From Paludibacteraceae bacterium (GTDB taxonomy: Bacteria > Bacteroidota > Bacteroidia > Bacteroidales > Paludibacteraceae): a stretch of 15,060 nucleotides of DNA. Below the pieces are notes generated by a model. That model searched no databases. It was not told the origin of the DNA and saw only the letters and a program-made list of their open reading frames with translations. Made by a program: the position numbers and the translations under genes. Position 1 is the first letter of the stretch. Every line of letters begins with the position of its first letter. The stretch spans positions 1 through 15,060 of the forward strand of contig JAGPGR010000011.1 in the NCBI GenBank assembly GCA_018055865.1, given 5' to 3'. This document shows positions 1-6,667 of the stretch, in pieces.

Positions 1-975
1 GTTTCGTCCTGTCAGATTCATACCCAGTTCCGGTTTGGTGATATGTCCCACGATACCCACGTCTTCGAGTGTAATGATTTTTTCGTAATCTTCGAGTTTG
101 CAGGTGAAAAGCAGTTCGTAATCTTCACCGCCGTTGAGAGCGGCCGTTACGATATTCATATTCAGTTCTTCGGCCATGACAGCTGCCTGCAGGTGAATCG
201 GGATTTTATCTTCATACACACGGCAGCCCACATTGCTTTGGGAGCAGATGTGAATCAACTCTGACGATAATCCGTCTGAGATATCCATCATGGATGTAGG
301 AAGAATACCCTTTTCTGCCAGTTTTTGAATGATGTCTTTGCGGGCTTCAGGTTTCAGCTGGCGTTGCAGGATATATTCTTTTCCGTTGAAATCCGGTTGA
401 ATGTTTTCGTTCTGCCCTTCGAATACAAGTCGTTCACGTTCAAGCAATTGCAGGCCCATGTAAGCAGAACCCAGATTGCCGGTCACGCAAATCAAATCGT
501 TTTCCCGGGCACCGTTGCGGTACACAATTTTCTCTTTTTCGCCTTCGCCAATGCATGTAATGCTGATGGCAAGTCCTGTAAGTGATGCGGAAGTATCACC
601 GCCTACCAGATCGACACCGTAGTTTTCACACGCAAGCAGTATTCCGCTGTAAAGTTCTTCCAGCAACTCTACCGAAAAACGCTTGGAAACACCCAGCGAA
701 ACAGTTATTTGCTTCGGTTGTCCGTTCATGGCGTAAATGTCGGAAAAATTGACAACAGCAGCTTTGTAACCCAGGTGTTTCAAAGGAGTATAAATCAAAT
801 CAAAATGAACGCCTTCCAGTAGTAAATCTGTCGTTACAAGCACTTGTTTATCCTTGTAATCCAGCACAGCAGCATCGTCGCCAACACCCTTGAGCGATGA
901 AGGATTTTGTAATTTAATTTTTTCGGTCAGGTGTTTGATTAATCCAAATTCACCGTATTTTGATATTTCAGTCAT
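1..975 (-). CDS. thiL: Thiamine-monophosphate kinase ThiL (3' end cut by window)
   Basis: ThiL phosphorylates thiamine monophosphate to thiamine diphosphate with ATP in the cytoplasm. The frame is open from an ATG at 975 to the window edge, giving 325 codons; roughly 20 C-terminal residues should be missing, judging by the usual family length. Family landmarks in order are GVGDDAAVL (residues 30-38), TTDLLLEGVHFD (48-59), VNFSDIYAMNG (75-85), GGDTSAS (125-131) and MMDISDGL (229-236), followed later by NGGEDYELLFT. These are the acidic metal and nucleotide-binding motifs of the PurM/ThiL (AIRS-like) fold. The start is supported by the N-terminus MTEISKYGEF, typical of ThiL, and by a GGAGG placed 7 bases upstream, inside an intergenic repeat. 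It is the last gene of the leftward block, 59 bases past a broken Fic-family gene. Identification is from motifs and is firm. Confidence 0.95.
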   Translation of the reverse strand, partial: MTEISKYGEFGLIKHLTEKIKLQNPSSLKGVGDDAAVLDYKDKQVLVTTDLLLEGVHFDLIYTPLKHLGYKAAVVNFSDIYAMNGQPKQITVSLGVSKRFSVELLEELYSGILLACENYGVDLVGGDTSASLTGLAISITCIGEGEKEKIVYRNGARENDLICVTGNLGSAYMGLQLLERERLVFEGQNENIQPDFNGKEYILQRQLKPEARKDIIQKLAEKGILPTSMMDISDGLSSELIHICSQSNVGCRVYEDKIPIHLQAAVMAEELNMNIVTAALNGGEDYELLFTCKLEDYEKIITLEDVGIVGHITKPELGMNLTGRN

Positions 976-990
976 AAGAGCCCCTCCAAC
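968..990 (-). promoter_or_regulatory. Shine-Dalgarno-like GGAGG before thiL, supplied by an intergenic repeat
   Basis: Read on the minus strand, the bases before the thiL ATG are TTGGAGGGGCTCTTATG. GGAGG lies 7 bases from the start codon, an ideal Shine-Dalgarno spacing. It is part of the C/G-rich repeat at 981-1003. Genes in this phylum mostly lack Shine-Dalgarno sequences, and the other genes in this window show none as clear. Whether ribosomes use it is inference. Confidence 0.45.
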
Positions 991-1003
991 CCCCAAATCG
1001 GGG
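981..1003 (+). repeat. Short C/G-rich intergenic repeat, copy R1
   Basis: The copy reads CCCCTCCAACCCCC, then AAATCGGGG; the CCCC-aaatc-GGGG part can form a small hairpin. It shares the pattern CCnCCCCAA, CCCC, short A-rich loop, GGGG with the copies at 1384-1406 and, inverted, 1471-1494. It directly abuts the thiL start. Confidence 0.7.
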
Positions 1004-1034
1004 AATTATGATTTATTTTAATATAGATTACTGT

Positions 1035-1274
1035 TTATGTGATAATTTTCCACTCGCCTGATTTTCTCGAACCTTCACGTTTAATGATTCTCTTTTTTTT
1101 CATTGAAGAAATTAAGCGTTCCACTTGCCGACTTGTAATATTGAGATGTTGAGCAATTTCTAATGCAGTGATTTTGGGATTATTTTGAATAAGTTGCACT
1201 ATCTCGTTTTCATTTATTCCGACATTTGTACCGACATTTATTCCGACATCCTGTTTTTTTTGTAAGTCTTCCAT
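1035..1274 (-). CDS. Open 79-codon fragment: winged-helix DNA-binding domain (remnant, possibly expressed)
   Basis: This is the intact 3' portion of the broken gene above. Residues 9-21 form a Val-Gly-Ile-Asn repeat linker encoded by three 12-base tandem units at 1214-1249. Residues 25-79 form a helix-turn-helix or winged helix: IVQLIQNNPKITALEIAQHL, then NITSRQVERLISSMKKKRII, then a basic wing ending SGEWKII. Such domains sit at the C-terminus of larger Fic or AAA_4 proteins, so a free-standing 79-residue version is more likely a fragment than a native gene. It has an ATG at 1274 but no evident ribosome binding site or promoter. If translated it could only act as a small DNA-binding protein. 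Confidence 0.45.
   Translation of the reverse strand: MEDLQKKQDVGINVGTNVGINENEIVQLIQNNPKITALEIAQHLNITSRQVERLISSMKKKRIIKREGSRKSGEWKIIT
1214..1249 (-). repeat. Three in-frame 12-base tandem units encoding an NVG(I/T) linker
   Basis: Units at 1214-1225, 1226-1237 and 1238-1249 read TTATTCCGACAT, TTGTACCGACAT and TTATTCCGACAT on the plus strand. On the coding strand they give the linker VGINVGTNVGIN. The first and third units are identical and the second differs at two bases. Confidence 0.8.
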
Positions 1275-1383
1275 AGCCCGAAGAATACTTTTCAGCTATT
1301 TCAGCAGTCAGATTAGCAATTTTTTCTGTGATATGAAAAGGTGGTATGTAGGACATTGTTTACTAAAACTCTTAAGAAACAAA

Positions 1384-1406
1384 CCACCCCAAGCCCCTAA
1401 AGGGGA
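1384..1406 (+). repeat. Short C/G-rich intergenic repeat, copy R2
   Basis: It reads CCACCCCAAG then CCCCTAAAGGGG, with a 4-bp hairpin CCCC-taaa-GGGG at 1394-1405. It has the same orientation as R1 and is inverted relative to R3, and it lies 27 bases upstream of the Fic-family remnant. Confidence 0.7.
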
Positions 1407-1465
1407 TGTGTAATTACTTTCGTCTCTTAATGAAATTAAATCACTTTTTTATTCGCAAACCACTC

Positions 1466-1939
1466 TTAAACTCCCCCTTTAGGGGGTTGGGGGGCCGCTA
1501 TTTTATCAATTCTTCTCTGATGTCTGCCGCCTTCAAACCCGGTAGTGAAGAAAGCGTCAATCATCGCCAGTGCCTGTTCTTCAGTTATAAATCGTGCAGG
1601 AAGTGAAATCACGTTGGCATTGTTGTGCCGGCGGGCGAGTATGGCTATTTCTTCGTTCCAGCACAGTGCAGCCCGGATACCCTGATGTTTGTTTAACACC
1701 ATACTGATGCCGTTGCCTGTTCCGCAAATAGAGATGCCGTAATCAAAATCTCCTTTTTCGATAGCTGTGGCCATCGGGTGAGCATAATCGGGGTAATCGC
1801 AACTTTCGGGAGAATAACAACCGAAATCTTTCAGTTCAGCTGGATTTTTTGCTTTTAAATGCTCTAAAATAACTTGTTTCATTTCGTAGCCGGCATGGTC
1901 TGAACACAGACCTATCCGCAGTTGGTCAATGGGTTTCAT
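1466..1939 (-). CDS. rpiB: Ribose-5-phosphate isomerase B
   Basis: RpiB interconverts ribulose 5-phosphate and ribose 5-phosphate in the non-oxidative pentose phosphate pathway. At 157 residues it is slightly longer than the usual length of about 145. Visible motifs are SDHAG (13-17), DYPDYA (48-53), ICGTGNG (71-77) with the catalytic-type Cys72, GIRAALC (87-93), HNNANVISLPAR (105-116) with the conserved His105, and GGRHQRRI (137-144). The last residues, PQPPKGGV, are encoded by the intergenic repeat at 1471-1494, so the natural stop seems to have been replaced by read-in to the repeat. The gene starts 37 bases after the response regulator stop. A near-consensus -7 box (TACCTTTA on the minus strand, 1962-1969) could give it its own promoter. 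Identification is firm; the tail is the oddity. Confidence 0.95.
   Translation of the reverse strand: MKPIDQLRIGLCSDHAGYEMKQVILEHLKAKNPAELKDFGCYSPESCDYPDYAHPMATAIEKGDFDYGISICGTGNGISMVLNKHQGIRAALCWNEEIAILARRHNNANVISLPARFITEEQALAMIDAFFTTGFEGGRHQRRIDKIAAPQPPKGGV
1471..1494 (-). repeat. Short C/G-rich repeat, copy R3, overlapping the 3' end of rpiB
   Basis: On the minus strand it reads CCCCCCAACCCCC then TAAAGGGGGAG, the most regular copy in the window, with CCCCC-taaa-GGGGG pairing (1473-1486). It is inverted relative to R1 and R2. It lies inside the rpiB frame and encodes the PQPPKGG part of its tail. No U-tract follows in the rpiB direction, so it is not a typical intrinsic terminator. Confidence 0.75.
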
Positions 1940-1976
1940 ATTTTGTTGATTATTGGATTAATAAAGGTACGATAAA

Positions 1977-3128
1977 TCAGGAAAACTTCTCAACATCTTC
2001 TTTGGAAATTTTTTGATTTCCGAGTATAATCAGTCTTTCCACTACGTTGCGGAGTTCACGGATATTCCCACGCCAGGTACGTTCCTGGAGCGATTTAATG
2101 GCTTTGGGGTCGAATGATTTCAGCTGTATACCCTGTTCGTTGCATATCTGCTGGGTAAAAAAGTCGACAAGCAGCGGAATATCTTCTTTGCGTTCGTCGA
2201 GCGACGGAACGTGAATCGGAATTACATTGAGCCGATGGTAGAGGTCTTCGCGGAAATTTCCCTTTTCTATTTCAGCTTTCAGATTTTTATTGGTGGCAGC
2301 AAAAACACGCACATTTATCCTGATTACTTTGTCGCTTCCCACGCGGGTAATTTCATTTTCCTGCAGCGCCCGAAGCACCTTGGTTTGTGCCGAGAGGCTC
2401 ATATCGCCTATTTCATCGAGAAATATGGTCCCGTTGTCGGCTTGTTCGAATTTTCCGATTCGTTGTTTGTGAGCCGAAGTGAACGAGCCTTTTTCATGTC
2501 CGAAAAGCTCGCTTTCAATCAGCTCTGAAGGTATGGCAGCACAGTTTACCTCCACGAATGGGAATTGTGCTCGATTGCTGTTTTCATAAAGCAGGCGTGC
2601 CACCACTTCTTTTCCGGTGCCGTTTTCACCCGTTATCATCACGCGTGCATCTGTTGGAGCCACTTTTTCTATCATCTCACGTACAAGATCAATGGCCGGT
2701 GATTTGCCGATCATCGGATTTTTGGAGGCAACTTTCTTTTTTAGTGTTTTAGTTTCAGTTACCAACGTGTTTTTATCCAGGGCGTTGCGCACAGTTACCA
2801 GCATTCGGTTCAGGTCGATGGGCTTTTCGATAAAGTCGAAAGCTCCCTTTTTGATGCATTCAACGGCAGTTCCAATGTTTCCGTGCCCCGAAATCATCAC
2901 TACAGGCGCTTCCACCTCTTTTTCCAGCAGTTGATCGAGCAACTCCAAACCGTCCATTTCCGGCATTTTTATATCCGAGAATATCAGATCAAATTCTTCG
3001 TTAAGGGCAGTATCCAGCCCGGTGCGCCCATTTTCGGCCAGAACCACCTTATGCTTCTCAAACTCCAGAATATCTTTCATCGTATTCCTGATGCTTCGTT
3101 CGTCGTCTATTACCAGTATTTTTGCCAT
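1977..3128 (-). CDS. NtrC-family sigma-54 response regulator without DNA-binding domain
   Basis: This is a receiver plus AAA+ activator of 383 residues. The receiver (1-120) has DD at 8-9, phospho-acceptor Asp52 in FSDIKMP, Ser80 and Lys102. The AAA+ domain (about 138-370) has Walker A GENGTGKE (167-174), the sigma-54 contact loop as GSFTSA (214-219) in place of GAFTGA, Walker B TIFLDEIGD (234-242), REDLYHRLN (293-301) and WRGNIRELRN (352-361). The protein ends about 20 residues later at KISKEDVEKFS, with no Fis-type helix-turn-helix. HTH-less NtrC proteins such as FlgR of Helicobacter are known and activate from solution; Bacteroidota also carry such forms. No histidine kinase lies next to it. 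The start ATG follows a C/G-rich repeat by about 10 bases. The target genes cannot be told from the window. Confidence 0.9.
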   Translation of the reverse strand: MAKILVIDDERSIRNTMKDILEFEKHKVVLAENGRTGLDTALNEEFDLIFSDIKMPEMDGLELLDQLLEKEVEAPVVMISGHGNIGTAVECIKKGAFDFIEKPIDLNRMLVTVRNALDKNTLVTETKTLKKKVASKNPMIGKSPAIDLVREMIEKVAPTDARVMITGENGTGKEVVARLLYENSNRAQFPFVEVNCAAIPSELIESELFGHEKGSFTSAHKQRIGKFEQADNGTIFLDEIGDMSLSAQTKVLRALQENEITRVGSDKVIRINVRVFAATNKNLKAEIEKGNFREDLYHRLNVIPIHVPSLDERKEDIPLLVDFFTQQICNEQGIQLKSFDPKAIKSLQERTWRGNIRELRNVVERLIILGNQKISKEDVEKFS

Positions 3129-3137
3129 AAGAATTTA

Positions 3138-3160
3138 TCCCTGAATCCCCCGAAGGAGAC
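3138..3160 (+). repeat. Short C/G-rich repeat, copy R4 (divergent)
   Basis: It reads TCCCTGAATCCCCC then GAAGGAGAC, matching the family pattern (CCCT-AAT-CCCCC-GAAGG-GAC) loosely. It lies 10 bases upstream of the response regulator start. The pairing potential is weaker than in R1 to R3. Confidence 0.45.
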
Positions 3161-3228
3161 ATTTTTAAAAGTTACAATCTAAAAAATGTATTCAATTTTA
3201 TCTCTTTATTCAAAACATCACTCATCTG

Positions 3229-3262
3229 ATTCGTGTAATTCGTTCCAATTCGTGTAATTCGT
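3229..3262 (+). repeat. Direct repeat ATTCGTGTAATTCGT x2 downstream of purD
   Basis: Two perfect 15-base copies lie at 3229-3243 and 3248-3262, each itself built from a repeated ATTCGT. They sit in the 137-base spacer between purD and the response regulator, ending 3 bases from the purD stop. From memory, ATTCGTG-type repeats occur between genes in several Bacteroidota genomes; the function is unknown. The rest of the spacer (3163-3228) is AT-rich with nothing recognised. Confidence 0.75.
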
Positions 3263-3265
3263 AAA

Positions 3266-4534
3266 TCACAAATCAAATCCGATATCCCGCCTGAAATACT
3301 TACCTTCGTATTCAATCAGTGCTGCATTCTTGTATGAAACACCCAGCGCTTCTTCTTTGTTTGTTCCGTAAGAACTTACAGCCAGTACACGGCCTCCGTT
3401 GGTCACCATTTTCCCTTCGTGTTCTTTCGTTCCGGCATGAAATACTATACTGTCGGTTACACGCTCCGTACCGGCGATTGTTTTTCCTTTTTCATACTCC
3501 TCAGGATAACCTCCCGAAACGAGCATTACAGTTGCTGCCCATCGGGTGTCAAATTCCACTTCTTTTTCATTCAGATTACCGGCGGCCACTCCTTCCAGCA
3601 GGTCTATCAAATCGGATTTCAGTCTCAACATCACCACTTCGGTTTCCGGGTCACCCATCCGGGCGTTGTATTCTATCACCAGGGGTTCTTCAGCTACTTT
3701 TATCAGACCGAAAAAGATAAAACCTTTGTACGTTATTCCATCGCTGCGAAGTCCTTCAATGGTAGGTTTAATAATTCGCTCCTCCACTTTTTGCATGAAA
3801 ATGTTATCGGCAAAACTTACCGGCGATACAGCCCCCATTCCCCCGGTGTTCAGTCCCGTATCACCTTCGCCAATACGTTTGTAGTCCTTGGCTTCGGGCA
3901 GGATTTTGTAATTTTTCCCGTCGGTAATGACAAATACGGAGCACTCTATGCCCGAAAGAAATTCTTCGATAACCACCGTTTCGCTTGCTTTTCCGAATTT
4001 GCCCCCGAGCATTTGCTTCAGTTCGGCTGCTGCTTCGTGCGGCTCGTTGATGATTAAAACGCCCTTTCCGGCAGCCAGTCCGTCGGCTTTGAGTACGTAA
4101 GGCGGATGAAGGGTTTTTATAAAATCGATTCCATCTGATTGATTTTCAATCGATACACTTTTATACCGGGCAGTCGGGATGTTGTGTTTTTCCATGAATT
4201 TTTTGGAAAAATCCTTGCTTCCTTCCAACTGGGCAGCCGTTTTGTTTGGACCTATTACGGGGATGTCTTTCAATTTGTCATCATTCTCAAAAAAATCAAC
4301 TATTCCTTTCACCAACGGGTCTTCGGGACCTATCACCACCATATCGATCCTTTTTTCCAAAACCGTTTGTTTTACTGCCTGAAAATCCAGAACATTGATA
4401 TTCAGATTTTCACCTACTGAGGCTGTACCTGCATTTCCGGGTGCAATATATAACGTTGAGATTTTCGGGCTTTGTGCCATTTTCCATGCCAGCGCATGCT
4501 CTCGTCCTCCCGATCCGATAAGTAAGATATTCAT
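3266..4534 (-). CDS. purD: Phosphoribosylamine-glycine ligase (GAR synthetase)
   Basis: PurD joins phosphoribosylamine and glycine with ATP to give GAR, the second step of purine synthesis, in the cytoplasm. The 422-residue length is normal. The N-terminal domain opens [20 protein letters not shown] with [10 protein letters not shown] (28-37) and VVIGPEDPL (66-74). The ATP-grasp region shows [11 protein letters not shown] (149-159), [14 protein letters not shown] (225-238) and [10 protein letters not shown] (288-297). The C-terminal domain has GAATVM-like [14 protein letters not shown] (331-344) and NGGRVLAV (379-386). It starts at 4534, 75 bases after the PNGase-like gene. No terminator is seen between them, so read-through is possible. 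No other purine genes are nearby. Confidence 0.97.
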   Translation of the reverse strand: MNILLIGSGGREHALAWKMAQSPKISTLYIAPGNAGTASVGENLNINVLDFQAVKQTVLEKRIDMVVIGPEDPLVKGIVDFFENDDKLKDIPVIGPNKTAAQLEGSKDFSKKFMEKHNIPTARYKSVSIENQSDGIDFIKTLHPPYVLKADGLAAGKGVLIINEPHEAAAELKQMLGGKFGKASETVVIEEFLSGIECSVFVITDGKNYKILPEAKDYKRIGEGDTGLNTGGMGAVSPVSFADNIFMQKVEERIIKPTIEGLRSDGITYKGFIFFGLIKVAEEPLVIEYNARMGDPETEVVMLRLKSDLIDLLEGVAAGNLNEKEVEFDTRWAATVMLVSGGYPEEYEKGKTIAGTERVTDSIVFHAGTKEHEGKMVTNGGRVLAVSSYGTNKEEALGVSYKNAALIEYEGKYFRRDIGFDL

Positions 4535-4609
4535 TTTGCCAATTTATTTGGATATATTTTGTTTTTTTTTAGAAAACACTGACTCTTAACTGATTACTAT
4601 TTATATGAA

Positions 4610-5848
4610 CTAATACTCCCAAACCAGATAAGCCGAAACCAGCCAGTGATTCAGCTCATTGCCTGCTGCAGGCTGCGCCTCGGGGATGGCGATATTCAGC
4701 GTGTGATTTCCGGCCGAAAGATTGTCGAGGGGGATTGTGACCGGTGTTACGTCGCTTCCCGGGCACCAGTTGGAGCGCGACAAATCGGAGGAGCCAAGCG
4801 GCTCTTCAATCTCTTTTTCGGAACGCCCGTTGCGAGAAATATAGGCAACCGTTCTCGTCTGCAGCCACACGCCGGTAGATGGGTTGAACCTGCGGAATGA
4901 AGCGCAATCGTTTCTCCAGGGTATGAATCGGTACACTACATTTCCATCAACAGAAAGGATATTCTCTTTCTGAACAAATTCGTCGCCGCCAGAATGACCG
5001 CCATGCCCGGTTGTGATGTATTTCAAACGGATATTTTTTGCTTTTTTCGGTACGATGAACGGGATTGAGACATCCTTGCGTGAAAAGATATCCGGGATGG
5101 ACTGGCCCAGGTAGAAAACCGTGTTGATAAGGGGCTCCACGTGTCTTACGGGCATTTTGTCCTGCTTGATTTTGCTTTCGAGGAAATCGAGTTCCACGCT
5201 TACGTTGTATCCTTCTTTTGTCCAGGTATCGATGTAAACTCCCACATACACTTCGCCCGTAAGCAGCGGTATTAAATCACTCACATCCTGCTTCCACACC
5301 ACTTCTTTTGCCCATCCGTCGATGTACACGGGCATTCGTTTCCGGGATACGGAGTCATTCGCACCGCTGAAATGTCCCACTCCGAAGGGGGTCATGAATC
5401 GCATGATTTCCACAGTGGGCTTGTACTCCGGGCCTGGTACAATTCCGGCCAGTTTTTCGTATTTTGTACTGTCAACGGCCGGGTATTTTTTTTCACCACG
5501 GGCTATTTGTATCATGTTGATGGCCGAATGACTGGGGATGATAAAACAGGAACCCGATTTATCCCAGGGGTCGCCGTTGGATGTGAGAGTGATTTTTGCT
5601 GTAGCCGCTGTATTTCGTTTGAAAGCGGGTATATTTATTTTTTTTAGTGCAATTCGTCCGTTAGCCAGACGGATTATCGCATCGGATTCATTCACTCCGT
5701 CGGGAAATGTTGCCGGATTGAAAAGAATGTTCAATTGCTGAAATACTTGTACTTTGTGAGCCATTTGTGATGCAGCCGGTTGGACAGCGCAAAACGAAAA
5801 GATGAAAACCAAAAAGTAAACCGGTTTTTTTTTATTTGAATAGATCAT
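4610..5848 (-). CDS. Secreted PNGase F-like protein (peptide-N-glycosidase F fold)
   Basis: PNGase F removes N-linked glycans by cleaving the glycan-asparagine amide. This 412-residue protein has an N-terminal signal peptide (basic KKK at 6-8, hydrophobic 10-22, likely cleavage near ASQ at 26-28), then two beta domains. By eye it aligns with Elizabethkingia PNGase F: GDPWDKSG (92-99) with its [16 protein letters not shown] (150-158) with [23 protein letters not shown] (205-218) with [24 protein letters not shown] (281-290) with the GCAEW region, and NWCPG (360-364) with GWCPG. The catalytic Asp60 and Glu206 map to Asp96 and Glu290, while Glu118 becomes Asp207. No type IX C-terminal sorting domain is visible (it ends YLVWEY). 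It starts 11 bases after cdaA. The family call is good; activity and substrate are unproven. Confidence 0.78.
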   Translation of the reverse strand: MIYSNKKKPVYFLVFIFSFCAVQPAASQMAHKVQVFQQLNILFNPATFPDGVNESDAIIRLANGRIALKKINIPAFKRNTAATAKITLTSNGDPWDKSGSCFIIPSHSAINMIQIARGEKKYPAVDSTKYEKLAGIVPGPEYKPTVEIMRFMTPFGVGHFSGANDSVSRKRMPVYIDGWAKEVVWKQDVSDLIPLLTGEVYVGVYIDTWTKEGYNVSVELDFLESKIKQDKMPVRHVEPLINTVFYLGQSIPDIFSRKDVSIPFIVPKKAKNIRLKYITTGHGGHSGGDEFVQKENILSVDGNVVYRFIPWRNDCASFRRFNPSTGVWLQTRTVAYISRNGRSEKEIEEPLGSSDLSRSNWCPGSDVTPVTIPLDNLSAGNHTLNIAIPEAQPAAGNELNHWLVSAYLVWEY

Positions 5849-5859
5849 GATAATCAGAG

Positions 5860-6648
5860 TTATTTAATGTCTTTCATTTCTTCGGAAAGAAAATGTTCCA
5901 GTTCTTCGGGTTTTACATTGATGGTGAGTTTTCCGTTCACAGCCCAGGAGATGTGCCCGGTTTCTTCGGATATTACGATGGCAATTGCATCCGTCTGTTC
6001 GGTGATACCCAACGCTGAGCGGTGTCGCAATCCCAGTCTTTTGGGGATATTCTGGTTGCTTGACACAGGCAGAATACACGCAGCAGCACTTAATCTGCGC
6101 TTGGTAATGATTAAAGCTCCATCATGCAACGGACTGTTTTTGAAGAAAATATTTTCAATCAGCCTTGAACTTATGCGTGAATCCACACTTTCGCCCGTCT
6201 GAGCAAAAAACATCAGGTCGTTTTCGCGGGTCAGCACGATTAGTCCGCCGGTTGCGGTTTTCGAAAGATTGCGGCAGGCAAGTACGATTTGAACCAGATC
6301 GTAGTCGGTTTGTGTTTGTTCTGTTACGGCGGTTTTGAAGAATCTTTTGAAATAATTCAGCACACCCCAGTTTTTACTGGACCCTATTCTGGAAAAGAAA
6401 CGCTTTATTTCGGTTTGAAAAAGTACAATCAGTGCAAAAGCACCTACATTGACAACCGCATCGAATATACCGCCAAGCAGTTCCATTTTCAGTACCTGCG
6501 ATACCACAAACCACACGATAATAAAGGTCATCACGCCGATAAAAACCGTGGAAGCGCCTGAGCGTTTCAAGACCCTGAAAGTACCGTAAAGCAGAACAGC
6601 TGTAAGAAATATGTCTATTATGTCTTTTATTCCGATATTAAAAACCAT
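5860..6648 (-). CDS. cdaA: Membrane diadenylate cyclase CdaA (c-di-AMP synthase)
   Basis: CdaA condenses two ATP into the second messenger c-di-AMP at the inner membrane. The 262-residue protein has three predicted N-terminal membrane segments (about 10-25, 34-53 and 62-79), a short linker, and a DisA_N catalytic domain from about 110. Key motifs are [10 protein letters not shown] (172-181) with the catalytic DGA at 176-178, [10 protein letters not shown] (205-214) with the RHR motif, and SEETG (227-231). It lies 19 bases after folP and 11 bases before the PNGase-like gene on the same strand, which suggests one transcript. From memory, folP-cdaA adjacency is common in Bacteroidota. CdaR and GlmM, its partners in Firmicutes, are not in the window. 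Confidence 0.95.
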   Translation of the reverse strand: MVFNIGIKDIIDIFLTAVLLYGTFRVLKRSGASTVFIGVMTFIIVWFVVSQVLKMELLGGIFDAVVNVGAFALIVLFQTEIKRFFSRIGSSKNWGVLNYFKRFFKTAVTEQTQTDYDLVQIVLACRNLSKTATGGLIVLTRENDLMFFAQTGESVDSRISSRLIENIFFKNSPLHDGALIITKRRLSAAACILPVSSNQNIPKRLGLRHRSALGITEQTDAIAIVISEETGHISWAVNGKLTINVKPEELEHFLSEEMKDIK

Positions 6649-6667
6649 TTTCCTTTCAAATTAAAGA

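Larger units (their letters stand above)
1035..1356 (-). pseudogene. Decayed Fic-family protein: N-terminal leader joined to C-terminal winged helix, catalytic core missing
   Basis: A start at 1356 opens with MSYIPPFHITEKIANLTAEI, which resembles the N-terminus of Bacteroidota Fic proteins (PPFTIT..INLIAEIS). About 23 codons in, this frame loses similarity and stops in the region around 1220. Moving by one base gives a continuous frame through SILRAMEDLQKKQDVG into an NVGI-type linker and a winged-helix domain, as found at the C-terminus of many Fic and Fic-like proteins. The 200 to 300 residues that should lie between, including the HPFxDGNGR catalytic motif, are absent. I infer an internal deletion plus a frameshift. 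The remnant lies between two directly oriented repeat copies (981-1003 and 1384-1406). The Fic assignment rests on the short leader and the linker/wHTH combination, so another wHTH-tailed protein is possible. Confidence 0.6.

Noticed and set aside
43..585. Plus-strand open frames of 73 and 86 codons
   Set aside because: They lie antisense to thiL, whose motifs are unambiguous, and show no family resemblance.
1214..1249. Tandem 12-base units as a CRISPR-like array
   Set aside because: There are no spacers; the units are in frame and encode a protein linker.
1406..1606. Plus-strand 66-codon frame with NSPFRGLGG
   Set aside because: It is a translation of repeat R3 and of rpiB antisense; the NSPFRGLGG stretch only reflects the repeat.
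3419..4057. 212-codon plus-strand frame
   Set aside because: Fully antisense to purD; composition is that of a mirrored coding frame, with no domain recognised.
4610..4700. Type IX secretion C-terminal sorting domain on the PNGase-like protein
   Set aside because: The C-terminus ends within the PNGase-like beta domain (YLVWEY); no extra domain of about 70 residues follows.
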